Positions 1-11,240 of a DNA stretch of 60,686 nucleotides are shown one piece after another. The notes beneath the pieces are model-generated. The model did no database searches. It saw only the letters and a program-made list of their open reading frames with translations, and was not told the origin of the DNA. The stretch's first letter is position 1, and each line of letters starts with the position of its first letter. This DNA comes from Lactifluus volemus (Eukaryota > Basidiomycota > Agaricomycetes > Russulales > Russulaceae), in the NCBI GenBank assembly GCA_022376515.1, contig WTXI01000223.1:1-60686 (forward strand). Reading direction: 5' to 3'. A program made the translations under genes and the position numbers.

Positions 1-160
1 TCGTCGTTGAGTATATGAATAGGTGAGTGTCGTCTATTGCTGTTGAGCCCTATTAGTTTGTGAGGAGATCAGGATCAGGACAGTAAGGTCATGATTTGGA
101 ACTGCTTACCGTGATGTTGGCCAGGGGAGGATCGATTATGGTAGAGCAGCAACCAAGCAT
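1..160 (-). pseudogene. F-box-like protein copy A, 5' end only (runs off the left edge)
   Basis: Exon 1 starts at the ATG at 160 and encodes the family opening MLGCCSTII. A GTAAGC donor lies at 109 and the TAG acceptor ends at 50, giving a 60-nt intron. Exon 2 then starts with the family motif encoding GLNS and the lead-in to the F-box, and the window ends inside the F-box. Compared with the other copies, exon 1 lacks 13 bases between the codons for PPL and the donor, so splicing at the family sites would put exon 2 out of frame. This copy is probably dead unless another donor is used. It is the neighbour of copy B in the same orientation. Identification rests on paralogy inside the window. 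Confidence 0.7.
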
Positions 161-388
161 TTTCAGGGAGGTGAGTAATAACGTGGATGCGATTGAAGAG
201 CGCACAGCTATTCGTAGGCCCTTGGAAACCGATGCTTCATTCCCGTGGCCGCGGCGGTGTCCTTGGCCAAGGACGGCACTGACCATTATCAGAATTGGAC
301 GCCCTCCTCGACATCATCGTCGTCGCCGTTGTCACCTCAATATGAGCCACACCTCCTTTTCCACACCTTCACACTACATACACCTACA

Positions 389-394
389 TTTATA
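389..394 (-). promoter_or_regulatory. TATA box of F-box copy A
   Basis: TATAAA on the minus strand, about 230 nt before the ATG of copy A. It lies in a block (GCGCGCA-TACTG-TATAAA-TGTAGG) shared by most F-box copies. In this copy the block is split 5 bp upstream of the TATA box by the Helitron-like insertion. Confidence 0.55.
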
Positions 395-399
395 CAGTA

Positions 400-1056
400 T
401 AGCGTAGACCCGTGCTCCGCACGGGGCTGAGCACCCACCGTTTTTGGGGCCGGCCGGTCCAACGTGCCTGCCCGGAGTCGCAGCTTAGCCACCGAGAGCA
501 ACATGTTGAAGACCCTGTCGCGTCAGTCAAGAGGCAGGCGACGTGGGTGCGCACCGTGTTTGAGCCGCAGCGTGCTCAATGTGCCTGCCCACCCATCGGG
601 CCGCAGCCTGGCCACCGAGGGCCACACGCTGACGACGCTGTCGCGTCAGTCGAGAGGCAGGGACGGTGCTGCCTGCACAGCGTCGAGCCGCAGCCTGCCA
701 CAGAGGCAGGTGATTGTGACCGGTCTGGTGCACGATCACGCCCCGACGACCAATGACAGGGCAAGGCAGCGGCGTTGCCCATTTATGCGGTTGCCGCGGC
801 CAGTGCGTAATGTGGGCGTCCACCACCATCTTTCAGAAGCTGTCAGTGCAAAGGGTCTGCTCACCACATTCAATGCCACCCTGTTCGTCGTCGTGTTGCA
901 GCCTGCTCAGAGGCAGCTGATTGTCCTCTGGATTCGCAATCCGCCACAACGGGTCTGCCCCAGAGGCCCCACACGCGTCGACCCTTGGGGGCCGCAACCC
1001 GAGGCCACAGCGGTCAGGAGCACGGCAAACTGTCCACCCTCTGTTAATATAATGGA
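400..1056 (-). mobile_element. Non-autonomous Helitron-like insertion, 657 bp
   Basis: The paralogous promoters at 7430, 23065, 29452 and 60160 read GCGCGCA directly followed by TACTG or a close variant. Here 657 bp sit exactly between that A and T, as Helitrons do, with no target duplication. Read on the minus strand the element begins with TC. It ends with a 7-bp stem and 3-nt loop hairpin (CCCGTGC-GGA-GCACGGG, window 409-425) nine bases before the right terminus. The terminal bases are GCTA and not the canonical CTRR, which is the main reservation. The interior is GC-rich, contains one imperfect internal duplication (481-537 against 604-660), and has no Rep/helicase coding, so it would be a non-autonomous passenger. 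Confidence 0.65.
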
Positions 1057-1861
1057 TGCGCGCAGACAGGTCGATACCTTACCACCGTCGAAACACTTCA
1101 AGCGCTGTACACCAACGCCACGTCACAACATGGACGTGCGGCCCTGCTAGATGGATGTTTTTGGCTACGCTGTTTCTTCTCCCAAGTATGACCAGCGAAA
1201 GATCCAAGTGCATACTGGCAACTTCCTAGGATTTGGCGCACGAAACGACCTTGGTTCATACAAGATGATGTCTATACGGTCATGGCGCCCCGGGCCGGCC
1301 CGCCCCCGCGAACGCAAATAAACAACAGCGCCGCGGCTGCGCCAAGAAATCCTACGCCCCGATCGACCTCTCCCTCTCCCTCTCCCTCCCCATCCTCCTA
1401 GGCTTAGCCCAGGGCGGTGAAGCCATGGCCCGCTTCTATGAGTCTATCCCTCTGCTGACTTTTTCTGTGGCCGTGAGGACGATGACGCTGAACATTTGAA
1501 TAAAAGAGGGGTGACTGGCTTACGCACAAGCAAAGGGCATGAAGTGCTAGCAGCGTTTCAAGGCTGGTAGGCATAACAGTCATAGATGTACGTAAATACA
1601 TAGCAATGAAATGACACCGTGCTCGAAACGCGAAATAATGATGGACAACATATAAGGAGAGACGAATTATATATGGAGACTACTAGTAAGCCTGAGATAA
1701 GATAGTTGGGCCGCTTTGTTGCGATCTCATCGATGACTAGGATCCTGGCGGTCGTCATGAATAGAAGATTAGATGCGAGTGTGAGCGCGACTAAGATACG
1801 GATAGTTGTGTCGAGACGTACCTCAATCCATCAATTAGATCCATTCAAGTTGTCGCAGCGC
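1057..1861 (-). other. Remaining 5' module of copy A and 3' flank of copy B; no gene
   Basis: 1057-1320 continues the F-box 5' module in reverse, including the GC-rich stretch with GCGCCATGGC-like sequence near 1285. 1320-1560 is unique sequence with a CCCTCT tract at 1367-1391 and no recognisable gene. 1560-1861 is the conserved 3' flank of the F-box family, reversed, belonging to copy B. Confidence 0.5.
1367..1391. repeat. CT-rich simple repeat
   Basis: About four tandem CCCTCT units in a short pyrimidine tract. Confidence 0.8.
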
Positions 1862-3411
1862 TCATGCATATGGGCCCTTAGGCTCGTCGAACATCGAATT
1901 GTCCACCAAGCGCAGGCTGACGGGGTGGCCTGCTACTTGTCGTTCATTGAGAAATGCGGTAATTGCGTCCCGAGCATCGCCTCCTCCAGAATATCCAACT
2001 TCCTCAAGGTTCGGAAGGAGCTCCAGGGGTGGCTCTCCATCGGCAGATGGTAAGGAGCCGAACATTTGACTGACGAGATCGCCTTGCACGTGAATAGCCT
2101 TCGCGTTTGTGAATGGCCTAAGTAGTTCACGCCACTGTCTGCGGTCGACATTGTTGTCCCATTCTGATGATTGTTTGTGGACTTCGTAGCTGAATGTGAC
2201 TTGCTCGACAATCGAAAGTACGGGTGAAAGTGTGCCAAGGAATTGAACTGCAGACGCAACCTGCCGGCAGAGATGTCTGCGCCCGATCCGCAACATCAAG
2301 GGAGTGTTCCACGTCCACGGGACCGCATGTAACGAAACAGCAAGCGCACCGAAAGTTACCTGGACAGCGCTAAATGTGAGGCTTTCAGATGTTTGGATGA
2401 ACTGCAAGAGGCGTAAAAAAGTAAAGGAGAGCTGATTATAAAGATAGACATGACATTTGTTGAGGGAAGGGGCGCTGATCCGAGCAACGAGGCCCTCCAG
2501 ACAGGCGCTCACGCCCTTGAACACAAAGTGGTGTAAGCTGGGAAGTGTGATCATATCCGGGATCTGGCCTGATTGCCTTTCAAAATTACTGTTGGGAAGA
2601 GGGGATTGAAATATAATGGTCAGTCTCTCGAGCTGGAGCATGGGCAAAAGTCGGGTGAGAATATAACTCGGAGGGAAATAGGCGGATGCCGGAATATCTG
2701 AAAGCACGAGAGTGACGAGTCCCGCGGCAGTAGTGGCAAGTAATCCAATTGGAATCGAAGCCGTCCATAGTCGGAGATGGCGTAGATTGGGGGCTTGAAA
2801 AGTTACAGGAAAGACCATTTCGGTCGGGGAAATTATATACACACGTCCAGAATTGGGAATTGATCATTCATAACTGTGACGAACTTCCCCACATTTGGCA
2901 TCCGAAAGTAAATGTGACGCACGCGGTCACGATGCGAAAGTGCGAGTAATATACCCGATTCATCCTCTGCTGTTATCTCGCGATCCATAGCGTCATAACA
3001 GATGGTGAGTGGTAGAGGTGGTGAATTTGCAAGCATGTCCGCTACGGGCACACCGTTGGTGCAGTAGAGATGAAGGTCGAGTCGTGATGGTGATTCAAGA
3101 ATGATATTTCGCCACAATCGACAAACACGTGCCAGTTTGTACCACCAACGTTGGTGGGACCAAGCAACAACCATCCAAGTTTCGTTGTCATATTCGTCTG
3201 GTTCTGCCAGCCGATAGAGATGAAATATCTGGAGAAGCACATCGCTGTTGAGGATGTGGATAGGTGAGGATCGTCTATTGCTGTCGAGCCCTATTAATTC
3301 GCAAGTTTGTGAATAGATCAGGGATACAACGATCATGATTTGGTTCTGCTTACATCGGCCAAGCCTTCTAATGAGGGGAGGATCAATTATGGTAGAGCAG
3401 CAACCAGGCAT
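1862..3411 (-). pseudogene. F-box-like protein copy B, one frameshift
   Basis: The ATG at 3411 opens MPGCCSTII. The intron is 3291-3353 (63 nt, GTAAGC to TAG). Exon 2 carries the F-box (LNSDVLLQIFHLYRL, then a tryptophan-rich helix with RVCRLWRN) followed by the long family C-terminal region. Near 2850 the family sequence for FPILERMYI has lost one A, so the frame closes with the residues DVCI. The remaining 326 codons (2842-1862) continue open in the next frame to the family terminus FDEPKGPYA. This is a single-lesion pseudogene, or a functional gene with a sequencing error. It is transcribed away from copy C (head-to-head), so the array changes orientation between B and C. Confidence 0.8.
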
Positions 3412-3774
3412 CTTCTGGGAGGTGAGTAATGACGTAGATGCAATTGAAGAGTGTACAACAATGTCGGACGACAGATGTCCCATTCCCGTGGCGGTGGCGT
3501 CGTCCTTGGGCGATGACCTATATCCAGAATTGGACCCTGGCGGCTGGCGCCCACCTTCCTCGTCATAATCATCACCGTCGCCGTCATCACCTCATTATGA
3601 TCCTTTTCCACACTTTCACTGACACCTACATTTATTCAGTATGCACGCAGACAGGTTAATACCTTATCACTTTCAAAACACTTCAAGCGCTCTCCACTAA
3701 CGCCACGTCATGAATACAAAGCACCACGAATATGGACGTACGGCTCTGCTAGATGGACGTTTTTGGCGTGCGTT
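3412..3774 (-). promoter_or_regulatory. 5' module of F-box copy B
   Basis: Reverse copy of the module found before the other F-box genes. The TATA block at about 3633-3650 is degenerate (AATAAA in place of TATAAA). Homology to the module stops near 3780, where the ankyrin remnant begins. Confidence 0.5.
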
Positions 3775-4340
3775 TCAAGTTCTTTCTTCCTTGTTACATC
3801 CAGTGGCACAGAATGGACCTCTCGACATGGTAGAGTCGGGCGCAGACGCCAAGAGGCAGGACAGCGACACCCCTCGACGTGGCCGTTGTAACAGGAGCAT
3901 GGGAGATTGCAAAGCTCTTAGCGGCACGAATGAGAATAGGTGTGGACTCCCTGGAATGGACGCCGTTTCACTGAACGTTGCGTCGGCAAACACAAACTCT
4001 GACCCAGATTTTATGGTCTCGACACCCAGCGATAATACTCTCAACGGTGAGAGAATGTCGCCATATACGGCATCGAAAAAGGGGGATACCCTTATCGTAT
4101 GGTCATTACTTCACCGCGTGGATGTCACCGGACTCTTGCTGCGGCGTCGGAGGAACTAAGGAGGAAGTGGTGTCCCGGAAAGTTCGGATGGACCCCACTG
4201 CACATTGCAGTATCGCAAAGTTAAAATCTCGACATCGCGCTGCTCTTACTTGATCATGGCGCCGACGTGAATGCGAAAGCAGCATGAACCTTGGCATGAA
4301 CAGTCGACTGGATTCGGTCACGTCACGCTTATCAAGCTAG
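3775..4340 (+). pseudogene. Ankyrin-repeat protein remnant
   Basis: Pieces of ankyrin repeats can be read in shifting frames. LDMVE followed by SGADA is near 3817, TPLDVAVVTGAWEIAKLL near 3870, SPYTASKKGDTLIVWSLL near 4060, and FGWTPLHIAV with LDIALLLLDHGADVNAK near 4180-4280. These match the TPLH helix-turn-helix and GADVN loop of ankyrin repeats. Stop codons and frameshifts separate the pieces and no start is evident, so this is a dead fragment of roughly four repeats. Ankyrin repeats often form the sensor end of fungal NLRs, but no NACHT domain adjoins this one. It sits between the 5' module of F-box B and the protease gene. Confidence 0.65.
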
Positions 4341-4661
4341 CGCGATGTACATTTCGAAGGCCAAACCCCGCTCCAACGAGCATTCCGTGGGGGAAAACGG
4401 AAAGTTGTACAGCTATTGGTATGGCACCGGCAGTAGATGGACAGACTCAAGGTCACTTCACTATCATAGATGCGTATTCTCTGATGATTACATATATTAT
4501 CTTTTCAGAAAGACATCGGATACTACCCTAAAGGTACCCCTAGACATTAGGGATGTACCGTTTTGGAAGTTGCAATCCATATTAAAATAAACGACCTGTT
4601 TACCCCTAAAAATTATCAGTTCTTTCTCTCCTACCCTGTCACTTCCTTTCCCACGACCGAC
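4341..4661. other. Spacer before the protease gene
   Basis: No gene is seen. The AT-rich stretch at about 4485-4510, ending in TTTTCAG, and the pyrimidine-rich stretch at 4620-4655 may be promoter and leader of the gene that starts at 4662. Confidence 0.3.
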
Positions 4662-6328
4662 ATGTCTGGTCTTCTAGAACCTTCCCTTCCACCCCGTGTC
4701 TCCGAACTCGAGGGCAAGTGTTACTACCGGGGTTTGCCGTCCTCACCTAGGCTGATTGCCCGTACTGGCGCGCCGTGGTACCCGCCCACCGGCCCGGAGG
4801 CATACACCAGGATCAGGGAGCTTCGTATTCCAGGAGAGCATGAGCTGTTCGATGTCTGGGAGGATAACCTCGCCATCAAAGTACACGACATACTCAACCT
4901 GAATGACGTCAACTGGTCCAGTACCGAGATCGTCCGAATTGGCTACGTCGACAACCCTGACAGTGACGGAAACCTTGTCCTCTGGATCGGCGTGTACTCT
5001 AGTCCCCCTCGCCTGTCCTACGATGTCGGCATTCAGGTTGCTGTCCAGTGCAAGGAAACACTACTCAGCTACGGAATCAAGGATGTTGACGTCGAGCTAC
5101 GCGAATCCGACTTCGTCCAACCCGTGGGTCCCGCACTTCTTAAGCCCACCGGCTTCTTCAAGTTCGTCCACCCCGCGGCGATTGCACGAGAGCCCTTCAT
5201 CACCTCCGTCGGCACGAGCATCTGTGCAGAGAATACCCCCTGGGCCGAAGGGACGCTTGGGTTTTTCATCGCAGTCGAGGGCGTCGACAAACTTTTTGGA
5301 GTCACCGCCCGTCATGTTCTCTTCCCTCCGAGTCATGTGGAGAATAGAGAGTTCGAGCGCACCGATGATAGTCAGCCCCGCCGGAATGTGCTACTTCTCA
5401 GCGACACAGCATTCCAGCAGCATCTCGATGTCATTCAGAAAGAGATCGACGTCCTAGAGGACGATATCGATTTCCATCAGACGTATTTGGAGAGGTTAGC
5501 AGGTCAGGAAGATGTGTATTCTCAGGGGATGCGCAAGTGTACCGAGGATGAGAAGAGTCGAGCGGAGGAGAGGAAGCTGCATCTCACGGAGTTCCTCAAG
5601 GAGATCGTACCGCAATGGTCCTCTACCAAGAGTCGTATTCTGGGCAATGTCAAGTTTTCTCCCAGAATTGTTGTCGGTGCTGGCAACCCTGAGCAGCAGT
5701 TCACGCAAGATATCGCCGTCTTCGAGGTTGAGCCGTCCAAGATCAACCCTGCTGACTTTCCCGGAAACTTTATCGACCTCGGAGAAAAGTACTCACTCTC
5801 CGAGTGCATCAGGCTCAGGGGAAAGATGAATCCCGACCCGACAAGCTCCCTCAAGTTCACTTCGCCGATCAACCCCGTATTCAATCTCCTGGCACCATCT
5901 CGATTGAGGAAATGCGCAAGCCGACGATGTTGGACCAGGACGGCAGGGCTTGCATCACAGTAATGAAGCGGGGTAAGACTACGGGCCTCACTCTCGGTAG
6001 AGGTCTTAATTACATGGCGTATGTTCGGAAATACCTCCCGGACAGCGACACCGCAGCCGTGTCCAAAGAGTGGGCGGTTATCCCCCGGGACAAACAAGCG
6101 GGCGCATTTTCCGCCAAGGGAGATTCTGGGGCTGTCGTAGTCGATGGTATGGGACGCATGGCGGGTATGCTCACCGGCGGTAGTGGGAACGCCGACTCCT
6201 CTGACGTAACCTACGTGACTCCGATCGAGTTCATAATGGGAGTCATCCGCCAGTGCAAGGACCTCACCAATGCCGTCATAAAAAACTCCCATCCGTCTGT
6301 TGTCGGCGGCTTTGGCTGGTCGACTTGA
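4662..6328 (+). pseudogene. Trypsin-like serine protease, one frameshift before the catalytic serine
   Basis: The ATG at 4662 (MSGLLEPSLPP) opens a reading frame that stays open to 5963. The remainder, 5890-6328, is open in another frame. The N-terminal ~190 residues form a domain of unknown role. Then comes a chymotrypsin-fold peptidase: the presumed catalytic His is in VTARHVLFPP (about residue 225) and Asp in FTQDIAVFEV (about residue 360). A charged coiled-coil-like insert (about 255-320) lies between them. Ser is in AKGDSGAVVVDG, but only in the second frame. The join lies near 5880-5905, where the family-like segment GTISIEEMRKP begins. A 44-nt GT-AG splice (5877-5920) would restore frame but would delete that segment, so an indel or sequencing error is likelier. 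Codon use is regular and GC-rich compared with the surrounding remnants, so decay is recent if real. No signal peptide is visible, suggesting an intracellular enzyme. Confidence 0.7.
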
Positions 6329-7427
6329 GGTTTGTCTCGTTTCGTTCTCATCCTCCGCTTTACCCACTAACGACGTTTGCCAACGTTTAGTCTATCAACG
6401 AAGGTATTCGACTAGCTCGTTACGATAGTCCTATATTTTGTCACTGGCAGACACTTGGGAGTTACCTTTTCATCGCTCCGCCTTTACGATCGCATGTACT
6501 TGACCCTCCTTTTTCGTTAATTGTACTATCATCTATGCTGTAGTCGGACCGTGCCTTACTTTTAATGTAGTAGAGAATACAGTGGAGATACCGACAGACC
6601 AATAAGTCGCTGCAGCCACCACAGCCACTGCGATTTGACATCTCGATTCGCAGGTATGACCCATATCGCGCAATCGGCAGGCTCCGAGTCAAGTAGCCTC
6701 TTGTCTTGGGGTGCCAAGTTGAGGTTGTGGATACGTGTGGGTGGCAGCACCATGATTCGTACGGGTTGCTCTCGAATACCACGGGGAATAAGAAAAGGGG
6801 AGGGGGCCGGGAAGTTGTGAACGATGGACGTTGATGAACCCCTGGTATATCATGATCTAATACCTTATAATTTGAATCGTGGGACGTACGGGGATCACTG
6901 CTAGCCAGCCTGAGCGACCGTTGTCCACACTCAAGCTGCCCTTTGTAATTGGTCTTGGCTCTGGACCGGATATCTGCGCCACTCCGCGCTCTAGGGAAAG
7001 GCGAATCGAGAATTGAATACGATATCATATTAAGCGCTCATTTGTCTATAGTTTTTGTTCATTTGCGTTCGTGGGTGCGGGCGGGACGGGGCGCCATGAC
7101 AATACGAAGACGTCATGCTAGTTATGACACAAGATCGTACTGTCCTTGTCGCGCGCCAAATCCTAGCAAGTTGCACTTTGACGGTGTCTGCCTGCGCGGT
7201 CGATGATCCTCTAAGAATGACTGGCAGTCAGTCATCACCACATGCGTAACGACGTGTTTCGCTGGTTATAATTGGGAGAAGAAACAACGCACGCTAAAAA
7301 ACGTCCATCTAGCAGGGCCGTAAGTCCGTAGTATTCGTGGCGCTTTGTGCGATGTTCGTGACGTGGCGTTGGTGGAGAGCGCTTGAAGTGTTTGAAGGTC
7401 GTAAGGTATTGACCTGTCTGAGCGCAC
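6329..7427. other. Protease 3' region, duplicated segment, and F-box C 5' module
   Basis: 6329-6440 is a probable 3' UTR. About 6590-6860 matches segments at about 55730-55920 and 59510-59640, where it lies next to MFS remnants; on the minus strand it contains a short open stretch starting MSNRSGCGGC. From about 6880 the sequence is the standard F-box 5' module (start-site-distal part), with the GC-rich stretch at 7070-7100. Confidence 0.45.
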
Positions 7428-7431
7428 ACTG

Positions 7432-7437
7432 TATAAA
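7432..7437 (+). promoter_or_regulatory. TATA box of F-box copy C
   Basis: TATAAA in the conserved block GCGCACACTGTATAAATG, about 220 nt before the ATG. Same spacing as in copies E, G, L, M and N. Confidence 0.55.
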
Positions 7438-7656
7438 TGTAGGTGTGTATGAAAGTGTGGCAAAGGAGGTGTGGCTCATAATGAGGCGACGACGGCAACG
7501 ATGATGAAGGGTGGACGCGAGCGTCCAATTCTGGATATAGGTCAGCGCCCAAGGACCCCACCACCACCACTGGACTGAGGCATCGGTCGTCTAAAAGGCC
7601 TACACATTGCTGTACACACTTCAATCGCATCTACGTTATTACTCACCTCCATGAAA

Positions 7657-9222
7657 ATGCTTGGTTGCTGCTCCACAATAATTTATTCTCCCTTTATTAG
7701 AAGGCTCGGCAGACGTCACGGTAAGCCGTTCCAAATCATGATCTTTGCGTCTCTGATCTGTCCACAAACTTGCGAACCAATAGGGCCCAACAGCAATACT
7801 AGGCGACACTCACCTATAAGTATCCTCAACGACGACGTGCTTCTCCATATATTTCATCTCTATCGGCTGGTGGAACCGGACGAATATGATGATGAATTTG
7901 GGATAGCCACTATTTTGTCCCACCAACGTTGGTGGTACGAGCTGGCACATGTTTGTCGACTGTGGCGAAATCTTATTCTTGAATCACCATCCCGACTCGA
8001 CCTTCATCTCCTCTGCACCAATGGTGTGCCTGTAGCCGATATGCTCGCACATTCACCACCTCTACCACTCACCATCTGTTATGACACGATTCGGACATCA
8101 CAGTAGAAGATGAACTGGGTATATTGCTCGCACTTTCGCACCGTGATCGCGTGCATCGCATTTACTTTTCGACGCTCCCAAATATGGCCAAGTTCGTCAC
8201 CGTTATGGATGATCAATTCCCAATCCTGGAACGCATATGTATCGTTTCTCCGACAGAAGTTGTCCTTCCTGTAACTTTTCAAGCCCCAAATCTACGCCAT
8301 CTCAGACTATGGACAGCTTCCCTTCCAATTGGGTCACCCTTACTCACAATTAGTGCCGCCGGACTCGTCACTCTCGTGCTTAAGATATCCCGGCATCCGC
8401 CTATTTCCCTCCGAGTTATATACTTACACGGCTTTCGCTTATGGCACAGCTGGAGAGGATGGGCATTGCATTTAGATCCTCTCTTCCCGACTGTGATGTT
8501 GAAAAGCAGTTTCGCCAGACCACGAGCATTACTCCAGTCACACTTCCTAACCTACGCCGGTTCCTGTTCCAAGGTCCGGCCACATATTTGGAGGGTCTTG
8601 TTGCTCGGATCAGCGCCCCTTCCCTCAGCACCTTTCATGTCGGTCTTTTTAATCAGCTCTCCTTTACTGTTCCATGCCTCTTGCAGTTCATACAAACATC
8701 CGAGAACCTCAGATTTACCGCTGTCCACGTGACTATCCGTCGCTCGACGTTTCATTACAAGGGTCACTCGTGGGTGGGACACTCCTTGACGTTGCGGATC
8801 AGGTGCGGAGATCCCGACTGGCAGGCTGCGTCTGCGGTGCAATTCTTTGGTACAATTTCACCCTTACTTTCTATTGTCGAGCAAGTCACATTCAGTTACG
8901 AAGAGCACAAACAATCGTTAGAATGGCAAAACAATATCGACCGAAGACAGTGGCGTGAACTTCTTAGGCTGTTCACCAGTGCGAAGACCATTCGTGTACA
9001 AGATGATCTCGTCGGCAAAATCTCCCGTTCCTTACCGTCTGATGATGGAGAGCCACCATTGGAGCTCCTTCCTAACCTTGAAGAGGTTGGATATTGTGGA
9101 GGAAGTGATACTCGGACGCATTTACGGCATTCCTCGATGAACGACAAGCAGCAGACCATCCCGTCAGCCTGTGCTTGGTGGATCGTTCGATGTTCGATGA
9201 GCCTAAGGTTCATTACGTGTGA
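7657..9222 (+). pseudogene. F-box-like protein copy C, three frameshifts
   Basis: The family ATG is at 7657 (a second in-frame ATG is at 7651). The intron is 7721-7783 (63 nt). The F-box (LNDDVLLHIFHLYRLVE, then HVCRLWRN) is intact. Single-base deletions then break the frame near 8090 (before the family segment ITAEDE), near 8384 (LVTLVL then loss of one G), and near 9110 (SDTR then loss of one G). Reading across them gives the complete family protein, ending FDEPKVHYV at the TGA at 9220. It belongs with copies E, G and I, sharing the PATYLEGLVARI-type central region. The conserved 3' flank follows. Confidence 0.8.
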
Positions 9223-9929
9223 GCGCGGCAACAACTTGAATGGAGCTAATTGGTGGATCGAAGTACGTCTCGACACAACTATCCATATCTTAGTCACGCT
9301 CACACTCACATCTATTCTCCTCTTCATGACGACCGCCAGGATCCTAGTCATTGATGAGATCGCAACAAAGCGGCCCAACCAGTTTATCTTAGTGAACATA
9401 GGCGTATGTATCTTGATGACTATCATGCGCCCTTCCACACATTCTCTCTAAGTATAATTTGTTTCTCCCTGCATTCCTTGATAACTGCACAAATCACGCA
9501 TACAAGTTGACCATCGTTATTTGCATCTCGAGTCATTCCCTTGCGATGAATTTACGTTTACGTACACTCTACGACTACTATGCCTACCACTTATCAACGT
9601 ATCAACTCTTGCAATCCGAGTCAAAGATAAGTTATTAACCTCAGTCCGTGAAAGAGAAGACTGAGGCACAAAAGGAGAGTATACCATACTATAAGTACTA
9701 CCAGGCAATCAGTCAAGAGAAAGAAAATTTAAAGTGTAGTAACGAGGGTATGATAAAACCGGGTAGGGCAGAGGGATGACACTTTCCCTATCGGCGCGCC
9801 AAGGCGGCCCCAGCGTATGGAGGACGGGGGAGTTTGTGGAAAATGCGAGTAGGCGGATTGCCGCTCGAGTGGCCCAGCTTTTGCAGGCCGTTCTGGGGGA
9901 ATGGCGGTCAGCCCTCGTGCTTCCTCAGG
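9223..9929. repeat. F-box 3' flank module, then unique spacer
   Basis: 9223-9600 is the 3' flank shared by all F-box copies: GGTGGATCGAAGTACGTC near 9253, then AGGATCCTAGTCATTGATGA near 9338. From about 9620 homology to the array ends and unique sequence leads into the sterol O-acyltransferase remnant. No gene is recognised. Confidence 0.5.
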
Positions 9930-10440
9930 TTCACGAGGACTTTCATTCATATTTGCTTTTATTCTACGTCACATCTTAGCACAGAGCCACAATGTGACTG
10001 ACAAGATACTCTCAGGGTGTATATGCAATGGATTCGCAGAGCGTTTGTAGTGCGTGAACCCTGCCTGTGGTCTCAGTTTCGCCGATTGCGGCTTTTATGA
10101 GGACTGGGTAACTAGCCAGTTTGGTGCGAGTCTGGTCACAGTGGACTTGGGATGAGATTGGAACAAGCCCGTGCACAACTTCCTGCTTCAACATGTCTAC
10201 GCATCGAGGATCAGCGATTCAGCGCACCAATTTTCGCGCTCACGTGCCATGATGGCCACCATTCTTCTCTCCGCGGCGGCCCACGAACTGGCCATGGCCG
10301 TAGTCACCAAGAAGATCAACCTCCCTCTTTGTTATTTGTGAAACGATTGACTTGTTCGAACGTGGAATGAGAGATTCCCATGATCGCTGTTGCACGGTCG
10401 CTAGCGATCAAGCGTAAAAGGTTCTTGGCACATGATGATT
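9930..10440 (+). pseudogene. Sterol O-acyltransferase (MBOAT family) C-terminal remnant 1
   Basis: Fragments of the C-terminal half of an ARE1/ARE2-type sterol acyltransferase, which esterifies sterols with fatty acyl-CoA in the ER membrane. YLLLFY is near 9950. CICNGFAE, after a probable intron, is near 10019. FADCGFYEDW is near 10080. VHNFLLQHVYAS is near 10172. LLSAAAHELAMAVVTKK, around the MBOAT active-site histidine, is near 10263. The family sequence around ARSLAIKRK is near 10395. Frames shift repeatedly and the final transmembrane segment is missing. A better preserved second remnant lies at 11780-12308. Confidence 0.65.
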
Positions 10441-10799
10441 GTGTGTTCTATTTATATGCACGGTTTGTCAGTGACGGCAACGAACAACGAGCTAAGTGGG
10501 GGTGCGCAACTCGCCACTATTATTAACCTATACCACATTCCGCGGATCTTGGCACCTTCGATTTTTGAAACCGAATCCACCCCCGCCACATGGTAATATA
10601 AATGCCAGCTAGGACTATCTTAGGAGGAGATGTGGTTAGCATAAAATTTCGGGCGCTGGCGGACCTGTGGGCCGGGCGAATCGGATTTCACACGCATTTC
10701 ACGGAAGCGACTCCGAGGCCGTGCGACCCCCGTTAATATATATGCACAATTCCGTGATTTAACTTATAAGGACCGACGTAATCGCAAAGCAAAAATCAG
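10441..10799. other. Unique AT-rich spacer
   Basis: No gene, RNA or recognisable element is seen. It holds short AT-rich stretches (TATTTATATG near 10450, TTAATATATATG near 10733). Confidence 0.3.
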
Positions 10800-11240
10800 A
10801 TAGATAGTAATCGGATTTCTGCTCACGCTTGCCTCCTCCTTGCCTGAACATAAAAATGAAAAGGCTACTGCCAGTGGTGGTAACTCTAGGACGTGACGCG
10901 TGACTGTGACTACACGCGATGGAACATGTGACTGACGCGCCCTTGGACGAGCTTCTGGATATACGATCGCTTCAACCAGGCGAGACGGACGCTTTGCTTC
11001 AACGTGCGTTACAAACGCTTTCACTAAAATCCTCCACTCATCGTTTATCACAGAGGCTGTCCGAGCCAAAGAAGAGTCGTCACATGTCCAGATACGTTTG
11101 ACATTTGTGTTCTTTGCTCAAATGCGTCGATTCCGAATGAGCAACTTGCTCGACGTTATCATGTCTGGCTTTGCCGCAGAGGTCGATCTGCCGCGTACGA
11201 CGTCGGTCACGAAGACCAGCAAACATGCAACCCTTTGAAG
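10800..11240 (+). pseudogene. Condensin subunit 1 (CND1/NCAPD2-like) N-terminal remnant
   Basis: This stretch is a second, shorter copy of the segment at about 18000-18650, which includes the upstream sequence (AATCGGATTTC, window 10809 and 18005) and the first coding part. Readable pieces are DELLDIRSLQPGETDALLQRA (20 or so residues near 10945) and LLDVIMSGFAAEVD near 11145. The homology stops near 11230. It is disrupted by frameshifts. It matters because it is the empty-site counterpart of the retroposed insertion at 18056-18210. Confidence 0.65.

Noticed and set aside
464..1150. 228-codon open frame on the plus strand near the left edge
   Set aside because: Lies inside and beyond the Helitron-like insertion, GC-rich with repeated segments, and runs into the F-box 5' module; no protein family visible.
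5522..6367. 281-codon open frame on the minus strand
   Set aside because: Antisense to the 3' half of the protease gene; residue composition looks like a shadow.
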